Assembly (NCBI RefSeq): GCF_023278565.1
Contig: NC_064680.1
Span: 3,906,001-3,970,000 of the forward strand
Direction: 5' to 3'
Source: Colletotrichum lupini
Taxonomy: Eukaryota > Ascomycota > Sordariomycetes > Glomerellales > Glomerellaceae
Length of the DNA stretch: 64,000 nucleotides
The notes beneath the pieces were generated by a model, which ran no database searches, was not told where the DNA came from, and saw only the letters and a program-made list of their open reading frames with translations. Positions 46,769-58,578 of the stretch are shown piece by piece. The translations under genes and the position numbers were made by a program. Position 1 is the first letter of the stretch. Each line of letters starts with the position of its first letter.

Positions 46769-48020
46769 AAGGCTGCAAAATGGAAAAGCTATACATGTTA
46801 CACGCATACTTCATTTGCAGAGGAATAGTAAAGAATCGGAGAGTCCGTCGAAAGGACCAAACCTTTATCCCTGTCAGCCTTGCGCGGGCGTACTTGTACA
46901 TTCAAACTTGCAAACGAACCTCTGCTACAGTGTTTCGAATATTTCTAAGGCCGTAATTTTGTGAAACTTTGAGGCGAAGCACATAGTCATGAGCCGTTTA
47001 TTTACAGTACTTCTAAAGGCTGGGTGAATGTACACGACTACCCACGTCTCCTAAGTACCGATTCTAAGGAATCCCCAATTGCCTTTCACCTCAACTTTGC
47101 GTGAATCAGTCCGGGTCTCCACGGTCGCATTTCCCTTGAAGTTGGAGGGATACACGAGGGGCTACCGGAGTGACACACTTCGGGATGTACGACGCCACAG
47201 AGCCCATGCATGCTGGGAACGGTTAAGCAAAGACGTAATGTCGCAGCCACATGATCATCACCAAGACACAGCTGAGATACCTGTCTAGAAAGGAAAGGTG
47301 GCCTGAAAAAGAACAACCTCGACTCATGAGGAGATTTTTGAGAAGTACTGGGTAGAGCCGCTGACTTGAGACGCCTCTGTCAAACTGTTTCTTTGAGATT
47401 TGCCATCAGCCAACCAAATAACAAAAGTCAGAGAACTCAATGCATCTTAATGACCATAGGTATAAGTTGCTGCCTAAGATGTGTCATTGGGATGTTGGCA
47501 CGCTAATGGTCCCCTCGGGCGGCACTCGTCAGCCCCCCCCTCCCCCCCCCCCGTTTTCGTACCGGTCAAACGGCTCTGACCAGCGATGTTGGCTCATGCG
47601 GTGGCTGTCACGCTTTGAACGCCACGTGAGTCTTCAAGTATGGGTCTTTCTGGTCTGAAAAGCAGACCCAAGAACGTAGAATAGAGACTAAGGTATGGAA
47701 TGAAAGAACGTCCACACTGCGACATCACTATCGCAACCTGCCCGAGGCGATCAGATCATATAACTTGTGTGACTTGCTTGTCATAGTGAGTAGCTTCCTT
47801 GTTCTTCTTCGAGCTTTCGCCAAACCTACGGTTTGCAGTGCGAGGTTAGCACATAAGTAGCTTCCACGAATACAACCATAGGGGTCATGGTCTGATGTAG
47901 AAACAACCAAAACCTCAAGGATTAAGCTTCTTGAGCATGAGAGAGAAGATTGACACGCAACGCTATACCATTCTAATAGACTGTAACTGTCGCAAGCTAC
48001 TATCATTCTCACTACTGTGA
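46769..48020. other. intergenic
   Basis: About 1.25 kb with no supported gene. It includes a C-rich homopolymer-like tract near 47533-47552. Confidence 0.5.
47533..47552. repeat. poly-C tract
   Basis: Eight C, one T, then twelve C on the plus strand, in non-coding sequence. Prone to length errors. Confidence 0.8.
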
Positions 48021-50023
48021 ATGGACACCAGGCTGGGCAGGCTATTGACCTTAGTCGCGTTAAATGCGCCTATCATCTTAGCAGTATACTGGCATGCGTA
48101 TGCAAGAAAAAGCTACGTTACTTGCTCCTCATGGCTATCAAAGAAACTCATGATAGGCACCCACTCAGGAAATGCGCCTCTGAATCAAGACAAGCTATGC
48201 CATGAACCAATGAGAAACAGGGCGCTTCCCGAGAACAGCGGTCAGTCCGTTTTCGACGTTACACCATTCAGTTAGACACTACTGTTTTCAACGGCACAAG
48301 GCTCATAATTGGCTAGAGGTCAATAGATGTGGAGGCCAATGTCTTAAGGTGCCCACGTTTGATGCAAAGGCGGACTGGTTAGACAGAGGGGACACTAGGA
48401 GGAGAGTGGCTTGGCATAAGGTTACTACTCAATCAGCCCACCTCCCTCAGGAACATAAGCTCGGACAAAGCAAAAAGTTTTTGAAAGAAATCGAAATGGA
48501 TTTTCTGTTGTCTCTGTTGCTTGCGCACTGGCTTAAATACTGTGCAGACGGTGGTGTTTGGAGGCTCAATTACCTTACCTTACATTGCCAAGTTGTCTTA
48601 ATATTGGAAACAGTAATAAATACTCTCAACTCCGCTTTAGTAGTTAGAGTTGATTCTCCACCTATCAAGTTCTCAATTGAACCTCTATATCGAAAACAAG
48701 TGGACTCCATCATTCGGAACAGAATTACCACGCATATACCTGCAGCGGTCATCATTCAAGAATATCGTAAGTCTTGTGCTCGTCTTCAAAGTTTTAGCTC
48801 TCTCGAGAGTTCTTCTTCTATGAGAATAGAAGTTACAGATGCTTTTGGCTTAGATGGACCGAACTCTAACATACTCTTAACTCCAGGACCCAGTACTACC
48901 GTTTCAGAGCAGAACTCGATGGAAATACCTCGAAAAATCCTTGTCCACCGACAGTTGGATAACACTGTTTCTGCAGTAGTGAGGGCCGTGATCTGTCTTA
49001 TCGTTGTTCTCGATGGCCACATCCTAACCTTGTCATCAACGATTCGCCGAGTAACTACCTTGATGTTGTGTATCGATATGATCACGGAGTTTCGGAACGG
49101 TTTTCGAAAGTCAAAAGGCGGCGATAGAACCCGGATTGATACTCAAACGGGGTTCTATTACGCTTCAGCTATATGGATCGCGGTCTTTGATAATGACAAT
49201 TCTCTTTGGAATTTCAAAATCATCCAAATTTTGGTGGTTTTGGGCGACATGTGCCAGCAAAAGAAAACTGGGACCACTCATGGAGCGTCAATCATGGTAC
49301 TGTTTCTATTTGTGAACCATCATATACCTTTTCAACTGGTAAGTATTCAAATTAGTGGAACGCTGCCATTATAAACAAGATGTTAACTTTTGAAGCAGGA
49401 TGATATTCCTGGAGACTCATCCCTTTCGGACCTGCATCGAAGAGATGTCTTTCTCGAGTTATGCAAGTCCAATAACACAACACAAGAAGCTACTGGTGAG
49501 TGGCCTGCTTAATTTCCTTTCTATCTCCAACTGTGAACTTGATGTTCAACCCCTTTCATATTCCCGTTATGATGATGCTGCTATGCGTATTCAAATAAGC
49601 CGTCTTTGTTTCCCGCCTAGAGTCGTGCAATCAAGATAGACTGTGCTAACTGACTCCTTAGGTGAAAAGCGTGCAGGCGAGGGCTGGACTCGTTCAGAAA
49701 TTACATCTCTGATGTCAACAATTGTAACGCCCCTTGTGGGAACGGCTGTGGGGGCGTTCTGGGGCTCAATCTTCGCCTTTGCAAGCCCCAAAATTTTGCA
49801 GAAGATATGTACAGCGTTGAAAGATTGGCAGATGTCTAGACCAGTGACATCAGGAGCCCGTTGGGCAATGGACTCCGCGCGACCCATCATTCCGTCTAGC
49901 CCTTCACAGATGGAAGCCGGCACTCGGATAATAGCCACGCAAAACGTTCATCCCAGCATACACGTCCTTCCACCGCCTGCAACGGCAAGTCGCTCACATC
50001 CCATAATGTGGCTCAGTAGCTAA
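48021..50023 (+). CDS. unrecognised protein with membrane segments
   Basis: Proposed exons 48021-48240, 48317-49338, 49399-49495 and 49662-50023 join in phase to 566 residues. The last two introns are good (GTAAGT..GAAGCAG, 60 nt; GTGAGT..CTCCTTAG, 166 nt). The first (GTCAGT..GGCTAG, 76 nt) is weak, and the real start may instead be the in-frame ATG at 48496 (433 residues). The N-terminus from 48021 looks like a signal anchor (LGRLLTLVALNAPIILAVYW). A hydrophobic stretch RAVICLIVVLDGHILTL lies mid-protein, and the C-terminal part has IVTPLVGTAVGAFWGSIFAF, a clear membrane helix. I recognise no family. RIPped transposon copy B begins only about 230 bases after the stop. Weak codon bias suggests low expression or the start of decay. 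Confidence 0.5.
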
Positions 50024-50249
50024 TCTCCGAGGGATCAGATCAGGGCTTCAAGGAGCCGCACATTCTTTGGCCGCTGGTGAGCGAGATTTATTACAGCTGA
50101 GCATCAGTGCGCGTCGATTTTGGTCATTCATCGGTTATTCTGTGCTGTAAATTAGTCCTTCTAACTGTTTTTCTTCTTAGACGATGTGATAGATCATTTA
50201 TTCGTTCTTTACTAATGTATCGCTATCAATCTACGCGAACAATATCTTA

Positions 50250-50294
50250 AGTCGACCCACCCCCTTTTGGCTACCCCCCCCTTTTGGCCACCCT
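50250..50294 (+). repeat. left terminal inverted repeat, copy B
   Basis: 45 bp with two 17-bp units; the first reads GGCTACCC where copy A has GGCCACCC, a C-to-T change before A. Confidence 0.88.
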
Positions 50295-52091
50295 ATTTCT
50301 CCATCCCAGCTACCGCATTAAAACCCTACCCACGATTTTCAAACTACCATAATAATTACAAAAATCGTCCAAATGTAATTCTTTTTTATATACTTATTTA
50401 TTAATATATAATAGTCTCATATACCGAAAATAAAGTTATTTAGGCTCTTGAGGCTATTAGAAGAGGTCTCTTAATTAATCGGGCCTCGATTAAGTTCGGA
50501 GTTCTAAAGTTAACTCTTCGTAACTATAAAAGAGGCTATTAGATAAGGGTAATAATATTTATAAACCTCTAGAGGCTTCTTCTATAATAGGAAGACTAGC
50601 TAGCTTAGTAAGTTTATATTTAGTATAATTTAAGCGTTATACTAACTTATAAATAGCTTATAAAATTCGCTAAGCGAGTTTTAAAATCCTAAGGGAATAT
50701 AAATCCTCTTAAGAAGAGATAAATAAACGCTTTTTTAAGAAGGAACTTATTAATTAAGGTCTAAAGAAGTCGTACTATCGATTCGAGGCGTCTAAATAGG
50801 GCTATTACTAATATAATTAAGTTATAGTTTAGATTACTTAATATACTAGAGATTAGCGATATTAAATAGGCTAATAAGTATAATATAAATAAGATTAGTA
50901 TCTTAGAGGGTAAGGGATTTAATAGCCTGGTTTTAGGTAAGGTAGAGACTATAATAATATAAAAAAAAGAGCTTAGTTCGCGTACTTAGGTATTTATAAT
51001 TAAATATATTTTTACTAATAGTCGAGCTATTAAACTACTAGTTATATATAAGGGAAAGTCGGTATAGTAATAGTAGTTTCTACTTAAACTTAACCCTTAT
51101 GCTAGTTAGGAGTTTATAATAATAAATAATAGCTAGACGACCAATAAGATTACTCTTAAGTAGTTAAAAATAGTATTCTTATTATAGACTAAGACCCCCC
51201 CCCTTGGGGGGCTTAGTATACTTAATAAGCCTCGATTATTAGTTCTAAATAGCTATAGGAGTTATATAACGATAGAATTTATATAAAAATACTATAGAAA
51301 TAACGTCTACTTACTATTCTTATTACTATATACTTTTTATATCCTCTAACCGTTAGATATAGCTATCTTTAGACCTATTAAGTCTAAGTATAAAAAGGAG
51401 CTTAGTAAGGAAGATATAGTAAATAATTTTACTATTATTAAAAAGCGGTACTTCTTAAGCTATTACTAAAAAGCTCGTTTAGCTAGTCTAACGTTATTAA
51501 ATATACGAAGTAAGTAGAAAGTAACTAGACTATATCCCCCTAATATAGCTAGACTACTTACTAATCTAATAGTCCTACCTAACCTAGTTATACTAACTAA
51601 AAAGACCGCAAATACTAAGTAAGTAACTAGTAATATTAGAAAAGTTATTAATTAGGTATTAGCGGCGTTTATTATTAACTAGTTACTACTTAAGAAGGCT
51701 AGCGAGCTCTGTGATTAGTTAAAATTATTCATAAAGCTTAGTCTAGACTATAATACTTAATAACTACTATTTAGAAAAGTAAAAAAGGTATTTAGTAAGT
51801 AGGCCTACTATTTAGTAATATCTTAGTACTATATTCAAGTTTTAAAAGCTAAAGTTAACTAATTAAGGCTATAGAAAAAGAAGAGTATATTAATAAACCT
51901 AAATATTAGGTTCGTAAATATCTAGGATATATAGAGAGCTTAGGAGGACTCTAGTGACCGTTTAATTAGTCCTAGTCGACTCGTAAGGGTCGAATTACCT
52001 AGGGAGAATAATAATTATATTATTGTAGTAGTAGAAGATAGTTAATTAATTAAGTGTAGTTAGTGGCGATGTTTTGATACTATGTTTTGAT

Positions 52092-52119
52092 GGGGTGGCC
52101 AAAAGGGGGTGGGTCGACT
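52092..52119 (-). repeat. right terminal inverted repeat, copy B (one unit only)
   Basis: 28 bp with a single 17-bp unit, against two units in the other three ends of the pair. Confidence 0.85.
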
Positions 52120-52242
52120 TATCTGGGGTAGAACACATTCGCCGGCCACTCTCAGACTTATACCAAGGATGATGGTAACGGCCAAAAATGACATGGCTAT
52201 CTGAAATGCTCCATATCTAACTAGAAAGTTCTCTCTTACTTA

Positions 52243-52995
52243 TCATCTCCTTTCCTCCCGAAATTTGCAAGTCTCAATCTTGTGGCGGACGAGATTATCA
52301 TCTCTTGTAAATCCCTCACCGCAGTCGGTGCACGTGTGCTTCTTCGGATTTTCCCTTTTCTTGTGCAAGGCGTCTCTATGTCGTTCTAGATCTTTCGGGG
52401 CAGCGAATCTCTCTGGACACAGTGTTGGAAATGCCCTGGGCATGGGGAAAAGACATTGATAAGGCCTCAGGTGTTTGTCTCGGTGTCTCCTGAATTAAGT
52501 TATTACATTTCCTGGACTGTTGGGGCCCATATGGATTACTCACGTAAGATCCCCAGGTTGTTCGAATACCTCTCCACAATGCTCGCACACATGTTGGATC
52601 TCATATGCCATTTGAGCAGCCCGGGCCGTTGCCTCTTCATCAGTCATACCTAAACCCACCGGAACCTGCGAAAGCCGCTGATCAAATGGGGGGTTTCCCC
52701 ATGGCGGCAATCCACCCTCGGGAGCCTAGAGCCCTGAAGATGTGGTTCCAGAAGTACATGTATGGCCGAGAGAGGCGAGGTGATGAGCTTTGTTAGTCTG
52801 GGCAGGCCTGTGGAAAGCATTGGGGAGGCCGAGTGCGCCATGAGATGCCGAACCAAATTCGTACAAGTGTTGGTCGTCCTCAGAGAGAGCCTCCAACTGC
52901 CATGCCGTGTTCAAAGAATAGAACATGTCCTCTGTCTCGCCATCATCAATCTCCACGAGCTGCATTTTGACGAACACAAGTCCTGTTGCACACAT
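52243..52995 (-). pseudogene. C2H2 zinc-finger gene 1 with an in-frame TAG
   Basis: Minus strand. The last exon, 52489-52243, is joined through a 54-nt intron (GTGAGT..AATTCAG) to an upstream exon. The finger region reads CEHCGEVF..DLTRHRDKH across the splice, then a degenerate finger (YQCLFP..FAAPKDLERHRDALH), then CTDCGEGFTRDDNLVRHKIETC. Upstream in the same frame the reading is protein-like back to an ATG at 52995 but is cut by TAG at 52728-52726 (context SSGL-stop-APEGG). No donor of matching phase could be found to splice the stop out. A CAG-to-TAG change, which is a CpA-to-TpA change of RIP type, would explain it. If functional it would be a DNA-binding regulator. The true 5' end may include another exon. 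Confidence 0.55.
52726..52728 (-). other. in-frame amber codon in C2H2 gene 1
   Basis: TAG on the minus strand (CTA on plus) within otherwise continuous coding sense, about 600 bases from RIPped transposon copy B. Confidence 0.6.
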
Positions 52996-54256
52996 ATGGG
53001 GATCAGGAGAGCCCTCGGTTCAGGATGGGCGAGGGTACATACGTCCACGGCCTGATTTGGCGATAGCTTAGGTCAGGGCAGTAATGCCGTTGGTGAACAG
53101 ATGATTTCGTATCTATTCCTTCGGTTTTCTGGGTTGAGTCAATGGTCCTCGTGAGAAAGGCCCCCGCAGTAGCTGAAATTATAGGGTGGTGATACATACT
53201 ACCTAGTCCAATGATGCACAAGTGATTTGGGAAAACGGTAATATGTGAGGTATTGGTGAAGATAGCAAAGCCCCAAAAATCCAGGGAATCCGGATTTAAA
53301 TGTGCGCAATACAGCAGTCTTTCCAATGAAGTCCCCGTTTCCTCTTGCGCTCCGCAGTCAGTACGTATCAGATCTGTCCTCACAAGCTGTTGTGTATCGT
53401 TTGCTCCTTGCTTGTTGCTGGAGTGATGCCATGCACTGATAGACCTTCCAGCATAATCAATAGTGGGGATTTGGGATCACTCGTAGTCTCCTTCAATACT
53501 TAGTAAGGTCGCTATTGATGGTGTTGTCAGCCTGCTTCGTGAAGGCAAGGAAATAAAGTCCCACAAGGACGCTCCGCCAACCATTGGTCGCTGCAGCACG
53601 AACGCGCATAGTTATTGTCATCTGCCTCTTTCTGTTAGGCTAGCTTAGAAAGCCTTGAAGTTGGCCTCCGGCATTAGCTTGAGAAATGTGCATGAATGTC
53701 AGCCAATTAGAGCAAGCCTTGCGCGGAAGGGGGGCGGTTTAGGGTGCATCCAAGTTGAATCCAGTGCGACTGACTTGTCAGTTCATTGACTGGAAGTCAT
53801 TTTTGAACCCGATCAATGGTCTAGGTGTCCTTCTGAATCAAGTTAAACAAAGTATGGTTTTGATTAACTTCAAGACGGGTTTGCTGGTGGGTGAGGACGT
53901 CAAGTGGGAGCTACTCAAGCAGAGAGAACAGCATCATTCTGACCGGGCTGACTATGTCTTGAACGCGCAACGGGATCAGAACTTGAAATCTAATGTGAAT
54001 GAATGGATTACATAGGGGTATCGAGATTTCACGAAGTTTGGGAAGATATCTCAATGTGAATATTTATATTGCCTCATTACCAGCATCCAGGATATTCATA
54101 AAATGGCTTGGGAGAGCTGAAAATATTCAAGGCGAGTTTCAGGTAGCAACGTCATAGTCAACATATCAAATTTATGAACGCGCACTATCACAAAATATTT
54201 AAAGCAATACGAACGCATTGCCTGAATAATGAATCCGTAGCAAAAGCAAAGCCGCT
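52996..54256. other. intergenic between the two C2H2 genes
   Basis: About 1.26 kb. It may hold an unresolved 5' exon of C2H2 gene 1 (a minus frame spans 53003-53383) and the 3' end of gene 2. A plus-strand frame at 53755-54015 lacks an ATG at its start and was not accepted. Confidence 0.4.
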
Positions 54257-55262
54257 TTAACCCATGAATCGATGTTGCTTTTGCCGATGGCGGTACAGGT
54301 TATCGGCCCTTGTGAATGTTTCGGTGCACTCAGGACAATCAAATTCATCCCTTCCAATGCCATGAGTGGCCTTGTGTCGGTCCAAACCCTTCTTATCCGC
54401 AAATCTTGCAGTGCAATTCTCAACTGTACAAGCGCATGGCTTGCTATGCTTCCTCATGTGGCGACTGAAGATCTAATGTCAGCGACATCGTGCAGGCATG
54501 AAAGCAGTGAGGTGTATGAACCTACTTGAGCTCATGCTTCTTCTCATAGCTTCTAGTACAGTTTGGGTCCCCGGTACAAACGAAAGGAAGTTGATGCGGT
54601 TGTTGTGGAGGATTAGACTCAAGAGGGAGAGCGGCGGCGGTATGCAGGGGAGTCTGGACCGCCTCCTGAGCGTACATTTCGGCGTCCATACCGTTCCAGA
54701 CGTCTAATCCCTGTGATGGTAGCTGGTGGGAACTGACCCCGTGCGAAGATCCACCCCGAAACGCCTAGAGCGCTTGAGATGCGGCTCCAGGAGACTGATA
54801 GTCAGATTGCGCGGCGTAATAATTGAGGCTGAACGAGCTCGTTTGCGTGTGAGATAACAGTGAAGGGTCGATGGGATCGTCAGAAGTAGGGGCGTAGGCG
54901 TCGTTTACGTAACCACCAGTGGTGGGCAGCCAACCCCATGGCTCATTGCCCCTAGAATAGTCGTGGGTTACCCGAGAGGTTCCGTTGTGTTGAGACTCTC
55001 GAGGCATGACAGTATTTGAACTTGATTTCGGGTCTTCGGGGCAGTATTCAGTACTCAGATGATTTTGTAGGCTCTCTCTTCCGTATCTCTGTACGTGACC
55101 TAGAGCAAACTTGGTTAAACAACCGCGGCAGCAGTGTCTTGACTTCTCGAAGATTACATACCTCTGGGTGCCCCAAAGAAAGTCCAAAATAAGGTACCAA
55201 AACAATCAATCTTTGCCCGGCGGATAATATCGAACTCAAGCTGACGAGGTGTTATTAGCAAA
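54257..55262 (-). pseudogene. C2H2 zinc-finger gene 2 with an in-frame TAG
   Basis: Minus-strand exons, from the 3' end: 54464-54257; 54526-55099, joined by a 61-nt intron (GTAGGT..TCTTCAG); and one upstream from 55162, joined by a 62-nt intron (GTATGT..GCTCTAG). The C-terminus has three fingers: CTGDPNCTRSYEKKHELNRHMRKH, CACTVENCTARFADKKGLDRHKATH, and CPECTETFTRADNLYRHRQKQH. Upstream is a low-complexity Ser/Gln/Pro region typical of fungal regulators, with TAG at 54767-54765 (SQAL-stop-AFRGG). An alternative is a weak intron of about 145 nt (GTAAAC..GCTCTAG) ending exactly at that TAG, which would keep the frame, so inactivation is not certain. The 5' end is unresolved. Probable role: sequence-specific transcription factor, if expressed. 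Confidence 0.5.
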
Positions 55263-56658
55263 AGCCTCCCGCAGTGTTTTCGCGGTTACACAGCGATGAA
55301 TACATGTATCCGCAACCAGAACCAAAGAGTTTGACACCCAATTCAGAGAAACGTTGTGAAAATGTGTCAGTCAGTACTCACAGATTTCCTATCACAAATT
55401 TATCTTCCGATACTTACAAGTCTTCTCAGACAAGTTGAGATAATACAGCGATGGATAGCGTGCATCAACTACTATGCCAGGAAAAGACGACTGCGCTCAA
55501 CTCATCGAATTCAACATGAAAGCGTGGATAGTGCCATCTGTGGTGGATTTGACCAGAAATAGAGGCCCCTTTTAAAGTATTTGCATCTTTCAGAGATCGA
55601 ATATCTATGTAATTTTGAACAGCTTGATTAGAGGAATTCGGCTTTTACACTTCTTTCTTGTTCTTCCAACTTCTCTAGACATGCTCGTTACATGTTCCCT
55701 CCAGCAGCGAATCATTCATCGCCCGACGTTCGCTCCAAGCGGCACTACTTGCGCATGCTGCCAAGATTGGCTAGAGTGTTGCCTATACGTCCAAAGCACG
55801 TCGTCTTACTGGAGAAAGAATTCGGTGAACCTGTCGTATGCGGATGGCTCGATGTGATGGGACTAACGTACTTGCACCCGGTTGCAGGTCAGGATGCGGG
55901 AGGCCAACCATCCTCACGATCACGTTGACCAATTAGCATGAAGTGGAAGGCTCTACTGAGGCCTCAAAGTTGTTGGAACATTCAGGCGACCGGTTTGCTG
56001 CCTAACTAGATAAGTAACCCACAGAAGATATTCGGGGTGACATCAGGACGCCTTGCAATATGCCTCAAAGGATGTTGCCAGCCTTGGGCATTAGCATTCG
56101 CTCCTCCTGGCTCGAATGACACCATGGTTCAACAGCAAGACCCGGCATGTGGTATGTGAACCTTAGGGCCAATCATTGCTCAGAAGCTCGATTGTTGGCC
56201 TCCGCGGCCTCCCACTTTTTATGCAATCAGCTGCACCCTAGTGACTCTTGATCAATGAGTGCGGCTGCAAAATGAACAGCTGGCTGTCAGCAAATCTGTG
56301 GGATATGTTGGTACGGCCAACAACCTAGGTTGCGAGTTGGCGACTAGCGCAAATGCGCGCGGGACTTTCTTTCCGACTATTACTTTGTCAAGTTTTGCGC
56401 TTATTCGGCGATGTTTGTCCCCCTCGGGCCGCTGTGAGCGTCCTGAATGATGCTTTGGGTGCCATGCGTGATCTCTTGCGCACTTTGCTTAAACAATCAA
56501 GATCCCCTCGAATTTGGAAGAATTTTACGCGTTGTTCATGTTCAAGTAGTGCGGACAGCGCATATAGCCAGCTCCTCACTTGACGTATTGCCAAGTACCT
56601 ACACTCTTGCCAACGTACTATTCGGATTGATCAGGTTCCTTTTCTTAGTTTGATTCCA
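55263..56658. other. divergent intergenic region, C2H2 gene 2 / deaminase
   Basis: About 1.4 kb upstream of both the minus-strand C2H2 gene and the plus-strand deaminase. It probably includes missing 5' exon(s) of the C2H2 gene; a protein-like minus stretch, LGVKLFGSGCGYMY, lies near 55280-55345. Other frames were not convincing. Confidence 0.4.
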
Positions 56659-58578
56659 ATGGCCAAAGGGAAATCCACGATGCGAAGTCCTGCTAGGGGA
56701 TCGGGGCGAAGTGAGATATCGTCATCCCAGTTCTTGCGAAAGCTTCGACTAACCTGATACCAAATTGACAGAAATGGTAACGGCCGACGGCCTGGATCAC
56801 CCCATCAGTCTAGAGCTTTGCAAAAGGCTGAACAGATTCTACGAAGCCTTGATACTGCTTTCAAGTCTGATGCAGGCTTGTTCGCGCAATGGACAACAGC
56901 CGAACAAAGCTCCGAGCGATGTTTCTGAACCAGGAGATGATTATAGAATGACCCAGGAATGCCTCATGAATAAGCTGGCGCAGATATGCGACAATCGACG
57001 TGGAGGCGAAACTATCACATCTGTGGCCATCATACAGTTACCTGACTGTTTGGTCTATGCCTTTGCATCCAACCAGAGATCTCCCAAAGAGATCAAGGAA
57101 GCAGAGACATTTCTTCTGGATCTCTTCGAATACTTGAGTAACACAAGTGCAACTTCATCAGTTCTTATGGAAGAGGCCACTTCGAAATCGGCCACCTACG
57201 TACTAGAAAAGATTTTGGCCTTCAATCATGAGCGAGTCCAGTGCTACCGCATTGGTCTGGTTCACGGGCTCACACAGTGCATTAAAGATTGCGATAGGCG
57301 TGGATCTGTCCATGGTGAGTCTTCAACTTCAAAGATGACTTGCTGTTCTAATACCCCTTGGAGATATTACGGTCAAACAAGCATTGCTGAGGCTCCAAAG
57401 CGTGGCCGACAGATCAATGACCTCATCTAGAAACACCTCTCCTCCAGGTAATGATAAAAACTCTCCGTAATCGGAGTCTTGGTGAATCTTGCCCAACTAA
57501 TCGACCATTTGCAGAGAAAACCTCGCAAGACGACGAGGCACTTGTCCGGGCAGCTGCAGATCTACGACAATCACTGATCTATCATTCCATCGTCGACAGA
57601 GGGAAACTGGGAAGGTTTGACGAATCACCACATTGGGCTGAACTACAACATTTCATCGGTCGCCTTGTCTCTTACTTGAGAGCGACTCAGACTATCTTCG
57701 TGGCGCGAAGGCGTCACCCAGAGCTTTTCGACATTGACAGCATCAAGATCAAGTTTATCCCCTCAAGCAGGCCACTGCCCAACCCGATGAACGCATTCCA
57801 GGCCGGCCTCGACCCTTTACAGCGACAAACAGTCCGCTCCGCGCACGATTTGATACCGCGAATGACGGGAGATGCGGAGATGATTGAGACTTATAGTCAA
57901 TACGCGGACGAGCTCCAAGTGTGCAAGCTTGATGAGCTGATCGCGACTCAGTGCTGCAAATTCAACCCCAGAGGTTTCCGACCGATTGTGCACAGTGAGG
58001 TCCTTCTTCTAGATTGGCTTCGCAAACAGTTTGCAGAGGACATGCACTCCATCCCTTTCTACGAGGGCAACAAATATATCGGTTGCAGCAAGCCCACCTG
58101 TCGACTTTGCGAGTACTATTTCGCTGCTCACAGCAGCGGCGTCAGAGTTCGCTCACCTCACCGCAACGTATACCGAAACTGGGCTGTTCCCGATGCTTTG
58201 GTAGAGGGAGAAACCTCACGGTACAAAGACAAAATGATTGATGCGGTTTTGGTTAAGGTTCGCGAAGACGCTCTCACTGCACTCAGGGAGAAAGTATGTG
58301 TGAGGAAGAGATTCGACTCTAACACGTACTCGTCGATGCCGACATGTCAGTCGCTTACCGGCATCTCAGTCACCTTAGATGACCTGTCGTCCCGCATCGG
58401 AGGCTTGTCCATCTCGTCTCACGTGCACCCCCGTGTTTACCCTTCTGTCGCGACAAGAATACATGTATCTAGCAACGTTGAAGACACTTGTAGTGTCGCT
58501 GCTCAGGGGACAAACGGTGGTAGCGATGATGAAAGTGGTGGTGTACTAGTATTCTCTGGTCGTAATAGGCGTTCCTAG
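56659..58578 (+). CDS. OTT_1508-like deaminase domain protein
   Basis: Four exons, 56659-56710, 56772-57314, 57364-57447 and 57515-58578, join in phase through introns of 61, 49 and 67 nt into 580 residues. The N-terminal half is helical and unremarkable. The C-terminal half has the zinc-dependent deaminase signature: HSE at 386-388 in IVHSEVLLLDWLRKQF (ligand His, proton-shuttle Glu) and PTCRLC with Cys422 and Cys425. The GNKYIGCSKPTC context matches, from memory, the Pfam OTT_1508_deam family, a eukaryotic and bacterial branch of the cytidine-deaminase superfamily with no established substrate in fungi. After the domain comes a Ser/Asp-rich tail. All putative zinc and catalytic residues are present, so the gene looks intact, unlike its two C2H2 neighbours. 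The start at 56659 adds a short basic N-terminus (MAKGKSTMRSPARGSGRK). Confidence 0.85.

Larger units (their letters stand above)
50250..52119 (+). mobile_element. Fot1/pogo-like DNA transposon, copy B, RIP-inactivated
   Basis: An 1870-bp element in the same orientation as copy A and collinear with it along its length, flanked by TA (50248-50249; 52120-52121). Differences from copy A are nearly all C/T and G/A. The 17-bp length difference matches loss or absence of one 17-bp unit in the right terminal repeat. No open frame survives. It lies between the unrecognised membrane-protein gene and the first C2H2 zinc-finger gene. Confidence 0.9.

Noticed and set aside
36652..50247. Interval between the two Fot1-like copies as a single composite mobile unit
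   Set aside because: Each copy has its own TA duplication and both terminal repeats, so they are two independent insertions; no sign that the interval moved as a block.
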